Source: Streptomyces sp. R28 (GTDB taxonomy: Bacteria > Actinomycetota > Actinomycetes > Streptomycetales > Streptomycetaceae). Taken from it: DNA of 64,000 bases. Within the stretch, counting starts at the first letter, position 1, and each line of letters starts with the position of its first letter. The notes below the pieces were generated by a model that was not told where the DNA came from, searched no databases, and saw only the letters and a program-made list of their open reading frames with translations. Below, one piece after another: positions 49,285-58,331 of this stretch. A program made the position numbers and the translations under genes. The stretch lies in the NCBI RefSeq assembly GCF_041052385.1, contig NZ_CP163439.1, forward strand, positions 2,655,001 through 2,719,000, in the 5' to 3' direction.

Positions 49285-50772
49285 ATGGCCGATCCCAAGG
49301 GTTTCATGACCACCCCCCGCCAGGACTGGCCGCGCCGGCCCGTCGAGGAGCGGGTCGAGGACTGGGACGAGGTGTACGTCCCCGGGGCGTTGCTGCCCAT
49401 CATCAGCAAGCAGGCCGACCGCTGTATGGACTGCGGCATACCCTTCTGCCACGACGCCTGTCCGCTGGGCAATCTGATCCCCGAGTGGAACGACCTGGTG
49501 TCGCGGGAGGACTGGCGGGCAGCCGCCGACCGGCTGCATGCGACGAACAACTTCCCCGAGTTCACCGGGCGGTTGTGTCCGGCGCCGTGCGAGGCGGGAT
49601 GCGTGCTGGCGATCAATCAGCCGGCCGTCACCATCAAGAACGTCGAGTGCGCCATCGCCGACCGGGCCTGGGAAGAGGGGTTCGCGCCCCCGAGGGCGCC
49701 GGACCGGCTGTCCGGGCGCACGGTCGCGGTGATCGGGTCGGGGCCCACCGGGCTCGCGGCGGCGCAGCAGCTGACCCGGGCGGGGCACACGGTCGCCGTG
49801 TACGAGAAGGACGACCGGATCGGCGGGCTGATGCGGTACGGCATCCCCGAGTTCAAGATGGAGAAGCACCATCTGGAGCGCCGGATCGAGCAGATGCAGG
49901 CCGAGGGGACGAAGTTCCGTACGTCGACGGCGGTCGGGCGGGACATCGGCGCCGCCGAGCTGCGGTCGCGCTACGACGCCGTGGTGATCGCCACGGGCGC
50001 CACCGCCTGGCGTGAACTCCCCCTTGATGGACGGGAGTTGAGCGGCATCCAGCAGGCGATGGAGTATCTGCCGCTGGCCAACCGGGTGTGCGAGGGGGAT
50101 CTGGAGGCGTCCCCCATGTCCGCCGCCGGGAAGCATGTCGTCATCGTCGGCGGTGGGGACACGGGGGCCGACTGCCTGGGTACCGCCGTGCGGGAGGGTG
50201 CCGCGTCCGTGACGCAGCTGGACATCTACGCCCAGCCGGGCGCCGAGCGGGACGAGGACGCCGAGCCCTGGCCGACGTACCCGAAGATCTACCGTCTGTC
50301 GGCCGCGCACGAGGAGGCGCGCGATCTGGAGACGGCGCCCGCGGCGGACGCGGACGCGCGACTGTTCGCAGCGTCCACGCTCCACTTCACGGGCGACGCC
50401 GACGGACACGTACGGTCGCTGCACCTGACCGAGGTGGACGCCCGGCGCAGCCCGATGCCGGGCACCGAGCGGACGCTGCCGGCCGACCTCGTACTGCTCG
50501 CGCTCGGCTTCACCGGGCCCGACCGGGAAGACGGGCTGATCGACGAGCTGGGGGTCGAGCTGGCGCCTCGCGGCACGATCGCCCGGGACGCAGGGTTCGC
50601 CACGAACGTCCCCGGCGTGTTCGCCGCGGGGGATGCCGCCCGGGGGCAGTCGCTCATCGTGTGGGCGATCGCCGAGGGGCGGGCGGTGGCAGCGGCCGTC
50701 GACCGTTACCTGACGGGGAGTTCGCGGCTGCCGTCGCCGATCTCGCCGTACGACCGCCCCATGACCGTGTGA
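49285..50772 (+). CDS. gltD: Glutamate synthase small subunit-like flavoprotein
   Basis: 495 aa. GltD supplies NADPH electrons, via FAD and 4Fe-4S clusters, to the large subunit GltB. Cluster cysteines are seen at C47, C50, C55, C59 and C98, C102, C106 (DRCMDCGIPFCHDACPLG; RLCPAPCEAGC). Two dinucleotide folds follow: VIGSGPTGLAAAQQL and IVGGGDTGADCLGTA, with VFAAGDAARGQSLIVWAIAEG near the C-terminus. ATG at 49285 has GAGGAAG eight bases upstream; the longer ORF begins in the DUF1772 end region. No gltB is adjacent, so this may be a second copy or serve another electron acceptor. Confidence 0.9.
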   Translation: MADPKGFMTTPRQDWPRRPVEERVEDWDEVYVPGALLPIISKQADRCMDCGIPFCHDACPLGNLIPEWNDLVSREDWRAAADRLHATNNFPEFTGRLCPAPCEAGCVLAINQPAVTIKNVECAIADRAWEEGFAPPRAPDRLSGRTVAVIGSGPTGLAAAQQLTRAGHTVAVYEKDDRIGGLMRYGIPEFKMEKHHLERRIEQMQAEGTKFRTSTAVGRDIGAAELRSRYDAVVIATGATAWRELPLDGRELSGIQQAMEYLPLANRVCEGDLEASPMSAAGKHVVIVGGGDTGADCLGTAVREGAASVTQLDIYAQPGAERDEDAEPWPTYPKIYRLSAAHEEARDLETAPAADADARLFAASTLHFTGDADGHVRSLHLTEVDARRSPMPGTERTLPADLVLLALGFTGPDREDGLIDELGVELAPRGTIARDAGFATNVPGVFAAGDAARGQSLIVWAIAEGRAVAAAVDRYLTGSSRLPSPISPYDRPMTV

Positions 50773-50805
50773 CGCAGCGGTGTTCGCGGGCGCGAGGAAC
50801 GGCCC

Positions 50806-51351
50806 CTAACGCCGCTCGTCCGTCCCCGCCACCTTCCCCGTCGCCAGCGCCACCCTGTTCCACGTGTTGATCGTGAGGATCAGGGCCAGTACGTGCGCCA
50901 GTTCCCCCTCGTCGAAGTGGGCTGCGGCCTGGGCGTAGACCTCGTCGGAGACCCCGCCGTCGGCCACCAGGGTCACCGCTTCCGTCAGGGCCAGGGCGGC
51001 CTGTTCCTTCTCGGTGAAGAAGTGGCGGGCCTCGCGCCAGACGGCGACCATGTGCAGCCGGTCCTCGCTCTCGCCGGCCTTGCGGGCGTCGTTGGTGTGC
51101 ATGTGGAGGCAGTAGGCGCAGTGGTTGAGGTGCGAGGCACGGATCTGGATCAGTTCGACGAGCGCCGGGTCCAGGCCCTCACGGGCGGCGGCGTCGAAGC
51201 CCACGATGGCGCGGAAGACCTTCGGCGCGGACTTCGCGAAGTCGAGGCGGGTGCGGGCGGCCTCGGCCTCGTTGATGGATTCGGCGCTGGACGCGGCGCC
51301 GGACGGGGCGCTGGACGCGACGGGCTTGGTGTGGATCGTGTTCGTCGTCAT
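50806..51351 (-). CDS. AhpD/carboxymuconolactone decarboxylase-family peroxidase-like protein
   Basis: 181 aa. The CxxC-His active site is visible: C78, C81 and H85 in LNHCAYCLHMHTNDARKAG, the AhpD-type redox motif, with the N-terminal helical core around ALVELIQIRASHL. AhpD-like proteins reduce peroxides with a dithiol. The N-terminus is about 30 residues of Ala/Ser-rich sequence. ATG at 51351 lacks a clear ribosome binding site and begins near the divergent MocR gene, suggesting a leaderless message. The 47-bp gap is the likely shared control region. Confidence 0.86.
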   Translation of the reverse strand: MTTNTIHTKPVASSAPSGAASSAESINEAEAARTRLDFAKSAPKVFRAIVGFDAAAREGLDPALVELIQIRASHLNHCAYCLHMHTNDARKAGESEDRLHMVAVWREARHFFTEKEQAALALTEAVTLVADGGVSDEVYAQAAAHFDEGELAHVLALILTINTWNRVALATGKVAGTDERR

Positions 51352-51398
51352 GTGAATCAATCTATGGGTCGAAAAGACCGGCTGTAGGGTGCATTTCC

Positions 51399-52874
51399 AT
51401 GGCGAAATCGTGGGTCAATTCCGCGGAGCGGATCGGTGCCGACCTGCATCTGGATCTGTCCGAGTCATCCGAGTCATCCGGACCGGGCAGGCCGGGCGGG
51501 CACCGGGCCGCGCTGATCCGTGCGCTGCGCGAGGCCGTGCGCAGTGGGCGGCTGGCGCCCGGCACCCGGCTGCCGCCGTACCGCTCGCTCGCCGCCGACC
51601 TGGGGGTCGCCCGCAACACCGTGGCCGACGCTTACGCGGAGCTGGTGGCCGAGGGCTGGCTCACCGCCCGCCAGGGCTCCGGGACGGCGGTGGCCGAGCG
51701 TGCCCAACCCCTGCGACGCGCCGAGCGGGTGCCCCGTAAGACACCTCCACGCGCGCGCGGACCTCGGCACGACCTTCGGCAGGGCACGCCGGACGCGTCG
51801 GCGTTCCCTCGTGCGATCTGGCTGACCTCCTATCGACGGGCGCTCCAGCAGGCGCCGAACGAGGTCTTCGGGCCCGGTGATCCCGCCGGGCGCGTGGAGC
51901 TGCGGGAGGCGCTGACCGAGTACCTGGCACGCGCGCGTGGCGTGCGTACCGAGCCGGGCCGGATCGTGATCTGCTCCGGCTTCGCGCACGCCCTGCGGCT
52001 GCTGTTCGGCCAGGACAGGGGCGGGGGCGACGGTGTGCTGCGCGGTCCGCTGGCCGTGGAGGCGTACGGGCTGGGCTTCCACCGGGAGCTCCTCGCCGCC
52101 GGGGGCGTACGGACCGTGCCGCTCCCCCTCGACGACGACGGCGCACGCGTCGACCGGCTCGAACGCGAGCGGGCCGTGCTGCTCACGCCCGCGCATCAGT
52201 TCCCGACCGGCGGCCCGCTGCACCCCGAGCGCCGTGCCGCCGTGATCGACTGGGCACGCGCGCGTGGGGGCGTGGTTCTGGAGGACGACTACGACGGGGA
52301 GTTCCGCTACGACCGCAAGCCCGTCGGCGCCGTCCAGGGACTCGATCCCGAGCGAGTGATCTTCATCGGCTCGGTCAGCAAGAGCCTGTCGCCGGCGGTG
52401 CGGCTGGGCTGGATGGTCCTGCCCGAGCGGTACGTCGACGACGTGCTCGCGGCCAAGGGCGAGCGCGAGGCGTGGGCGAGCACCCTCGACCAGCTGAGCC
52501 TCGCCGACTTCATCGTCTCCGGGGCGTACGACCGACATGTACGGCGAATGCGGCAGCGGTACCGGAGCCGCCGGGACCGCCTCGTCGCGGCGCTCGCCAC
52601 GCACGCGCCACACATCGAGGTCACCGGTGTCGCCGCCGGACTGCACGCGGTGCTGCGGCTGCCGCCCGGCACCGAGCGGTCCACGGTCAAGGCGGCCACC
52701 TGGCAGGGCATCGCCCTGGACGGCCTCGCCGAGTTCCGGCATCCGGACGCCACGGAGACGGCCATGCCGATCCGTGACGGCATCGTCGTCGGATACGCGA
52801 CTCCCTCGGAGCACGCCTATGGGGCCGCACTGGAGGCGCTGTGCGGGGCTCTGCCGCCGGGCGAGAGTCACTGA
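51399..52874 (+). CDS. MocR/PdxR-type regulator (GntR HTH + aminotransferase domain)
   Basis: 491 aa. The N-terminal winged helix is GntR-like (ALIRALREAVRSGRLAPGTR, then LGVARNTVADAYAELVAEGW). The C-terminal 350 residues are a fold-type I aminotransferase with the PLP lysine in FIGSVSKSLSPAVRLGWMVL and the anchoring DDYDGEFRYDR. Such proteins sense PLP or amino acids; PdxR members control vitamin B6 genes. Here the divergent AhpD-like gene is the obvious target, as only 47 bp separate the starts. ATG at 51399. Confidence 0.9.
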   Translation: MAKSWVNSAERIGADLHLDLSESSESSGPGRPGGHRAALIRALREAVRSGRLAPGTRLPPYRSLAADLGVARNTVADAYAELVAEGWLTARQGSGTAVAERAQPLRRAERVPRKTPPRARGPRHDLRQGTPDASAFPRAIWLTSYRRALQQAPNEVFGPGDPAGRVELREALTEYLARARGVRTEPGRIVICSGFAHALRLLFGQDRGGGDGVLRGPLAVEAYGLGFHRELLAAGGVRTVPLPLDDDGARVDRLERERAVLLTPAHQFPTGGPLHPERRAAVIDWARARGGVVLEDDYDGEFRYDRKPVGAVQGLDPERVIFIGSVSKSLSPAVRLGWMVLPERYVDDVLAAKGEREAWASTLDQLSLADFIVSGAYDRHVRRMRQRYRSRRDRLVAALATHAPHIEVTGVAAGLHAVLRLPPGTERSTVKAATWQGIALDGLAEFRHPDATETAMPIRDGIVVGYATPSEHAYGAALEALCGALPPGESH

Positions 52875-53118
52875 AGCTGGATATATCGCTCATTCCAGGC
52901 ATACGGTCGCATTCAGATGTGTTTTCGCATGTGTCCGAAAGGTGACTTCCGGGCTACACGTGTCCGAACAGGAGTGGGATCATCGGAGCAGGAGGCGTGA
53001 TGTCGTCGTACCCGGGCCCGGGACGGCAGCGGCTCGCCCCCATCCTTCGTTCCGTCGTCAGGCGCAGGGCCACCCCAGCGCGTCCCCCCTGTTGGCGGTC
53101 GGTCCTGGAGGGTGTTCG

Positions 53119-55608
53119 ATGACGACGCTCGATGAACGTCACGGAGAAGGTGCACGCGACGGGGACGGACTCCGGGGCGGCGTCACGCTGGGCAAGGCCG
53201 AGACGTACGGCCCGGCCGTCGTCCCGCTGGACCGGCCCGGCAGCGCGCTCCCGCGACTGGGGGCCAAGGCCGCGAACCTCGCCCGCGCGGCCCGCGCCGG
53301 GCTGCCCGTGCTCCCCGGTTTCGTCATACCGCACCAGGCGGCACGCGACACCGTCGCCCTGCGGCGCGCCTGGGACGAGCTCTCCGACGGCGGCACCCGC
53401 CCGCTCGTCGTACGGTCCTCCTCGCCGCAGGAGGACACCGCGGAGTCGTCCCTGGCGGGCCAGTTCGCCTCGGTGCTCGACGTACGCGGCTGGCGGGATT
53501 TCCGTACGGCCGTACAGGCCGTGCTCGACTCGGCACACCGGTCCGACGGGTCCACGGCACCGATGGCGGTGCTGGTGCAGCCCATGCTCACGGCCCGGGT
53601 CGGCGGGGTGATGTTCGGTGCCGACCCGGTCGCGGGGCGGGCCGACCGGATGCTGGTCAGCGCGGTGCGCGGCGGGCCGGACAGCCTGGTCAGCGGCGCG
53701 CAGGCCGGCACCGACTACTGGCTGAGCGGCCGCGGACGCCTCCTGCGGACGGTTTCTTCGCAGGGCCCGACGGAGTCCTCAGGGCCGCGAGCCGAGTCCT
53801 CAGGCGGTCCGTCGACCGAGACCTCAGGCGCCCTGCGAGCCGCGTCCGAGGGGGTCGGCTCGTTGCTCACGCGCGTCGAACTGTTCCGGCTGGCGCGGCT
53901 GGCGCGACAGGCCCGCCGGGTCTTCGGCGGGCCGCAGGATGTCGAGTTCGGGTTCGACGCGGACGGGCGACTGTGGCTGTTCCAGAGCCGGCCGATCACC
54001 GCGATGGCGGCGCGGCCGGCACGCGGGGCGCGACTGCTCGGGCCCGGTCCGGTGGCGGAGACGCTGCCGGAGCAGTTGGCGCCGCTGGAGGAGGACCTGT
54101 GGGTGGCGCCGATGGCCCGTGGGCTCGCCGCCGCGCTCGACATCGGGGGTACCGCGCCGCGCCGGCTGCTGAACTCGGTGCCCGTGGTCACGACGGTCAC
54201 CGGCCGCGCCGCCGCCGATCTGCGGCTCCTGGGTGCCGTGCCGCCGCGGCACCGGTGGCTCGCGCTGCTCAACCCGGCGCCGGGAGCGCGCCGGCTCACC
54301 GCGGCCTGGCGGGTGGGTCGCCTCGTGTCCGCGCTGCCCGGGCTGGCGGCCGACCTCGCGGCGGACGTCGACCGTCGCCTCGCCGAGATCCCGTCGCCCA
54401 CCGGGCTCTCCGGCGTGGCCCTGGCCACGGAGCTCCGCTGGGCCCGCCGGGTCCTGGTCTCCCTGCACGCCCAGGAGGCCCTCGCGGGAGCCCTCCTCGA
54501 CGAACCGCCCAAGAGCCGCACCGCGGCCGGCACGGCCCTGTCCGCCCTGGCCGAGGCCCGCGCCCTGGGCGTCCCCGACGACCAGGTGGCCGTCACGGCC
54601 CCGGTGATCCTGACCCTCACCGCCCCGAGCCTGCGCGGACGGGGGCGGCTGCCGGGCGCTACGGCGACGGCGTCACCGGCCACGATCGACTCCGGCCAGG
54701 CGGCACCGGAGGCCCCGGCGACGAACCGAACATGGGCGACGGTCATCGCCCAAGCACAGGCACAGTCCGAGCGGACACAGCGAGGCACCCCCACGAGCGC
54801 GGCGTTCGCCATCTACGCCGCCCCACACACAGGCACCACCTGGGCCACCTGGCACGCAGAGGCCTCTCACTCCCCTATACCAGCAGACGCAGCTCAGACC
54901 ACTCCATCCACACACGCCACCCACGCCACCCACGCCACAGCACACGCAACCGCCGCACCCATCGCCCCCACCGCAACCGCCCAGACCAACCCTCGCTCCC
55001 CCTCTCCCACCACCCTCACCGCCCTCACCGCCCTCCCACCCCGAGAAGCCCTCCGCCTCCGTATCCGCTGGGTGCAGGAACTGCAGGTGCGCCTCGTGCG
55101 GGAGGTGGCGCGGCGGCTGGGGATCGGCATGGAGCGTGTCGGGCTGTTGCGGTGGGGGGAGCTGACCGCCGTGCTGGACGGTGGGGCCCTGCCCGGCGAC
55201 CTCCACGCGCGCGTGCCGCAGCCCCAGTCGCCGCCGTTGCCGGACGCCTTCCGGCTCGCGGACGGCCAGGTGGTCGTCGCCGAGCCCAAAGACGGCCGGG
55301 GCGACGGCGTGCGGGGCGTGTCCGCGGGGCGCGTCGTCGGAACCGTGTGGGACGGGACGGGCCGCCGGCCGACGGACGCCGTACTGGTCGTGCGCACCCT
55401 GGACCCCGCGCTCGCCCCGCTGCTGCCCGGCCTCACCGGCCTGGTCGCCCAGACCGGCAGCCCGTTGTCCCATCTGGCCGTCCTGGCAAGGGAGTTCGGG
55501 CTCCCCGCGGTCGTCGGTGCCACCGACGCCGTGCGCCGCTTCCCGCCCGGCTCCCGGCTCACCGTCGACGGGACGGCAGGTGACGTACGACTGGGGGACG
55601 CGCCATGA
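53119..55608 (+). CDS. PEP-utilising dikinase-like enzyme (PEP synthase/rifampin phosphotransferase type)
   Basis: 829 aa. The N-terminal half is the ATP-grasp PEP/pyruvate-binding domain (LGAKAANLARAARAGLPVLP; VVRSSSPQEDTAESSLAGQF; DVEFGFDADGRLWLFQSRP). The C-terminal 80 residues are the phosphohistidine swivelling domain with TGSPLSHLAVLAREFGLPAV, where His is the phospho carrier. The large pyruvate-binding barrel of PEP synthase is absent, so it is closer to rifampin phosphotransferase-like enzymes in layout. Residues about 535-650 are an AC-rich, Thr/Ala/His-rich linker with atypical codon use. ATG at 53119 has GGAGG seven bases upstream. The stop overlaps the next gene by four bases. Confidence 0.8.
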   Translation: MTTLDERHGEGARDGDGLRGGVTLGKAETYGPAVVPLDRPGSALPRLGAKAANLARAARAGLPVLPGFVIPHQAARDTVALRRAWDELSDGGTRPLVVRSSSPQEDTAESSLAGQFASVLDVRGWRDFRTAVQAVLDSAHRSDGSTAPMAVLVQPMLTARVGGVMFGADPVAGRADRMLVSAVRGGPDSLVSGAQAGTDYWLSGRGRLLRTVSSQGPTESSGPRAESSGGPSTETSGALRAASEGVGSLLTRVELFRLARLARQARRVFGGPQDVEFGFDADGRLWLFQSRPITAMAARPARGARLLGPGPVAETLPEQLAPLEEDLWVAPMARGLAAALDIGGTAPRRLLNSVPVVTTVTGRAAADLRLLGAVPPRHRWLALLNPAPGARRLTAAWRVGRLVSALPGLAADLAADVDRRLAEIPSPTGLSGVALATELRWARRVLVSLHAQEALAGALLDEPPKSRTAAGTALSALAEARALGVPDDQVAVTAPVILTLTAPSLRGRGRLPGATATASPATIDSGQAAPEAPATNRTWATVIAQAQAQSERTQRGTPTSAAFAIYAAPHTGTTWATWHAEASHSPIPADAAQTTPSTHATHATHATAHATAAPIAPTATAQTNPRSPSPTTLTALTALPPREALRLRIRWVQELQVRLVREVARRLGIGMERVGLLRWGELTAVLDGGALPGDLHARVPQPQSPPLPDAFRLADGQVVVAEPKDGRGDGVRGVSAGRVVGTVWDGTGRRPTDAVLVVRTLDPALAPLLPGLTGLVAQTGSPLSHLAVLAREFGLPAVVGATDAVRRFPPGSRLTVDGTAGDVRLGDAP
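54913..54939. repeat. 9-bp tandem repeat in the PEP-enzyme linker
   Basis: Three copies of a 9-bp unit (cacgccacc) encode THA repeats in a Thr/Ala/His-rich stretch that is richer in A and lower in G than its surroundings. Confidence 0.8.
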
Positions 55609-56543
55609 GGAAGATCGCGTACGTCTTCGGAGCGCTGGTCGCCGCCGGTGCGGGCACCTACCTCGTCGTCTATCTGTACCGCTGGCAGTGGCAGCGGGCG
55701 ATGATCTGCGGGGTGCTGCTGCTGGTCGTCGAGGTGATGCTGTTCGGCCTGGTGACGCTGGGTCGGCTGAACCGGATCGAGCAGCGGCTGCGCGACACCG
55801 ACCGGCGGCAGCGGGAGCTGGACGCCCGACAGGAGGACGTACTGACGCGGCTGCGCGAGCCGGCCGTGGCGCAGGAGGAGAGGCGGTTCCGCTGGCTGGA
55901 GGACCCGGCGGACCGGGCGTACGTCTTCGTGCCGGTCCTCATGGTCGCCGGCGTACTGCTGTCCGGGCTCGCCTGGGTGGTGCGGAAGGTCGCGTCGGCC
56001 ACGGCGAAACCCGCCGAGCGGCGTCTGGCCGGGCGGCTGGCCGTGCTCGCCGCGCCCGACCCGGCGGCCCCCGAGGACCTGGTGGACCTCGAGGAGCTGC
56101 CCCCGGTGGGCGGTGGGCCCTACCTGGGCCGTACCTCACGTCTCGCCACGGGCACCCTCCTCGGCACCACCCTGGTCGCCGCGATGGTCGCCGCCCTGAT
56201 CGTGGGACTCGCCGATCTCACCCAGACCAGGAGGGAAGAGGCCAACGAGAACAAGGCGACCTCCGTGGTCGTCCAGATCGAGCTGCGCGGCACGGACATG
56301 TCGTCCGCCGGGAAGACTCTGGCCGCACAGCAGATCTGGGAGAGCTGCCGGCACTCCACGTCCGCACCGCTGCGACACGCCACCCTGGGCGACCTGGGGA
56401 ACGGCACGTACGCCGGGGTCGTACGGCCCGCTCTCACCGACCACGACCTCATGCGGCTGCGCGGCTGCCTGGAGGACGCGACCCTGGAGCGCGCCCACCT
56501 CACGGTGGTCGGCGTCGGCGACGCGGAGGCCGACGAGGGCTGA
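55605..56543 (+). CDS. Membrane protein of unknown function, partner of the dikinase-like enzyme
   Basis: 312 aa. Two membrane helices open the protein (YVFGALVAAGAGTYLVVYLY; MICGVLLLVVEVMLFGLVTL), then a coiled coil (RLNRIEQRLRDTDRRQRELD), a third helix (VFVPVLMVAGVLLSGLAWVV), a fourth (LLGTTLVAAMVAALIVGLAD) and an outer C-terminal domain of about 100 residues with two Cys (IWESCRHS; RLRGCLED) that might pair. I recognise no family. The ATG overlaps the preceding stop (ATGA), so the two proteins are co-translated and may interact. Confidence 0.75.
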   Translation: MRKIAYVFGALVAAGAGTYLVVYLYRWQWQRAMICGVLLLVVEVMLFGLVTLGRLNRIEQRLRDTDRRQRELDARQEDVLTRLREPAVAQEERRFRWLEDPADRAYVFVPVLMVAGVLLSGLAWVVRKVASATAKPAERRLAGRLAVLAAPDPAAPEDLVDLEELPPVGGGPYLGRTSRLATGTLLGTTLVAAMVAALIVGLADLTQTRREEANENKATSVVVQIELRGTDMSSAGKTLAAQQIWESCRHSTSAPLRHATLGDLGNGTYAGVVRPALTDHDLMRLRGCLEDATLERAHLTVVGVGDAEADEG

Positions 56544-56699
56544 CCGCGCCCTCACTCACCGTGACCGTCCGGCTGCGTGCACCGAGCAATTGAACATACC
56601 AAGTGAGACTAATCGCACAAAACGGACGTATCGCCCAGTTGATCACATACCCGGGTTACGATTTCAACGACCCTCATCCCCTAGTCCCCCGGGTCGCCC

Positions 56700-57404
56700 A
56701 TGGCTGTCCTCACCGCAACCCTGCCCTCCCCCGCTCTCCGCAAGCGCCCGCTGTCACGGCGCGCCCTGCGGATCCTCCTCGGCATCGTCATCGGCTACCT
56801 CGTCCTGTGGGCGGGCGGCGCCGGCACCATCCTGGGGCTGTCGTACCTGGCCCGCGAGGAGACCCCGGCACCTGCCGGGACGCGCTCCGTCCAGGGCGTG
56901 AACCACTTCCAGCCGGTGGACAGCGGCGGCCGGCTGTGGCGCGGCTCCGCCCCCTCCCCCGCCGGTTACGGGGCACTGGCGAGCATGGGCATCACCACCG
57001 TCGTCGACCTGCGCGCCGAGCACATGAGCGCGACCGAGCTGGCCGAACCGGGCAAGGCCGGGCTGAAGACCGTACGCCTGCCGATCCGTGACGGGCAGAC
57101 GCCGTCGCCCCAGCAGGTGCAGCGCTTCCTCGACGTCGTCTCGTCGGCGTCCGGCCCGGTGTTCGTGCACTGCGGAGCGGGTGTCGGCCGTACGGGCGCG
57201 ATGGTCGCGGCGTACCTCGTGACGACCGGTGAGGAGTCGCCGTCGCAGGCGGTCCGACGCAACCTCGCGGTCGGCCCGCCGTCCATCGAGCAGATCTACT
57301 ACGGGCTGAACCTCAGCCCGGCCGAGGCGGAGCAGCCCCCGCTGCCCGTGGTGGTCCTCAGCCGCCTGGTGGACGCTCCGCGGCGCATGATGTCGTACCT
57401 GTGA
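56700..57404 (+). CDS. Membrane-anchored tyrosine/dual-specificity phosphatase
   Basis: 234 aa. The active-site loop VHCGAGVGRTG (Cys158, Arg164) is a perfect HCx5R[T/S]. The general acid is probably D131 in RDGQTPSPQQ. A membrane helix at residues about 24-50 (LLGIVIGYLVLWAGGAGTIL) suggests anchoring with the catalytic domain outside or on the inner face; a signal anchor with outer domain is favoured by the preceding Lys/Arg cluster. The GC-poor 150-bp gap upstream probably holds its promoter. It ends seven bases before a convergent gene. Confidence 0.85.
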   Translation: MAVLTATLPSPALRKRPLSRRALRILLGIVIGYLVLWAGGAGTILGLSYLAREETPAPAGTRSVQGVNHFQPVDSGGRLWRGSAPSPAGYGALASMGITTVVDLRAEHMSATELAEPGKAGLKTVRLPIRDGQTPSPQQVQRFLDVVSSASGPVFVHCGAGVGRTGAMVAAYLVTTGEESPSQAVRRNLAVGPPSIEQIYYGLNLSPAEAEQPPLPVVVLSRLVDAPRRMMSYL

Positions 57405-57411
57405 GCCCGGC

Positions 57412-58200
57412 CTACGGCTTGCGCGCCACCGCCCCGTACCCGGGGATGACCCCGTCATCCTGCCCGGGTACGGGCTCACCCAGTTCGGGGTGCCAGTGGT
57501 GCGGCACCGCGACGCCGGGCTCGACGAGTTCGAGGCCGTCGAAGAACCGGGTGAACTCCTCACGGGAGCGCAGGGCCAGCGTGACGCCGGCCGCCTTCAG
57601 CTTTTCCGTCGCCGCCTTCGACTCCTCGGGAGTGAAGTCGCCGCTCGCGTGGGTCATCACCAGGTAGCTGCCGGAGGGGAGTTCGGACAGCAGCCGGCTC
57701 ACCAGCTCGTGCGCGCCGTCCTCGTCGGAGACGAAGTGCAGCAGCGCGATGAGGGAAAGGGCCACCGGGCGGCTGAAGTCCAGGACCTTCCTCGCGCCCT
57801 CGACGATGGCGTCCGGGTCGCGCACATCGGCCTGCAGGTACTCGGTGGTGCCGTCGTCCGTGCCGCGCAGCAGGGCTGCCGCGTGGGCCAGCACGATGGG
57901 GTCGTTGTCGCAGTAGACGACGCGCGCGTCGGGGGCGATCTGCTGGGCGATCTGATGGAGGTTCGGCTCGGTCGGGATTCCGGTGCCGATGTCCAGGAAC
58001 TGGCGTACGCCGCTCTTGGCGAGCCAGCGGGTGGCGCGGTGCATGAACGCGCGGTTGACCCGCGCCATCACCGGGACGCGCGGATCGAGGGCGAGCATCT
58101 GCTTCCCCATGGCCTCGTCGACGGGGTAGTTGTCCTTGCCACCGAGATACCAGTCGTACATCCGGGCGGGATGCGGCTTGCTGGTGTCGATCTCGATCAT
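57412..58200 (-). CDS. DUF574-type SAM-dependent methyltransferase
   Basis: 262 aa. The family is very abundant in Streptomyces (often dozens of copies). Signatures: IDTSKPHPARMYDWYLGGKD, FLDIGTGIPTEPNLHQIAQ, VVYCDNDPIVLAHAAALL, and LIALLHFVSDEDGAHELVSR. The SAM-binding Asp is in CDNDP. ATG at 58200 has GGAG seven bases upstream. It lies downstream of the DUF397/XRE pair, separated by the 9-bp repeat array, and may belong to the same transcript. Confidence 0.92.
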   Translation of the reverse strand: MIEIDTSKPHPARMYDWYLGGKDNYPVDEAMGKQMLALDPRVPVMARVNRAFMHRATRWLAKSGVRQFLDIGTGIPTEPNLHQIAQQIAPDARVVYCDNDPIVLAHAAALLRGTDDGTTEYLQADVRDPDAIVEGARKVLDFSRPVALSLIALLHFVSDEDGAHELVSRLLSELPSGSYLVMTHASGDFTPEESKAATEKLKAAGVTLALRSREEFTRFFDGLELVEPGVAVPHHWHPELGEPVPGQDDGVIPGYGAVARKP

Positions 58201-58269
58201 GAGGCACTCCGTAAGACGCAATGGATTATCAACTAGGCACCAAGTAAAGGAAGTTGAGCGAGCGACAGG

Positions 58270-58329
58270 CAAGTGACTCAAGTGCTTTAAGTAGTTCAAG
58301 TGGTCCAAGTGGCTCAAGTGATCAAGGTG
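58270..58329. repeat. Tandem CAAGTG (CACTTG) array, exact 9-bp period
   Basis: caagtg starts at 58270, 58279, 58297, 58306 and 58315, with taagta at 58288 and caaggtg at 58323: six or seven units every 9 bp. It fills most of the 131-bp gap between the DUF397 gene and the methyltransferase gene. On the minus strand the unit is CACTTG plus three variable bases. Confidence 0.85.
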
Positions 58330-58331
58330 GC

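Noticed and set aside
58270..58329. Possible short coding repeat (HLDHLSHLDHL frame)
   Set aside because: The frame has no ribosome binding site and the repeat is intergenic; the period and palindromic half-site favour DNA-level function.
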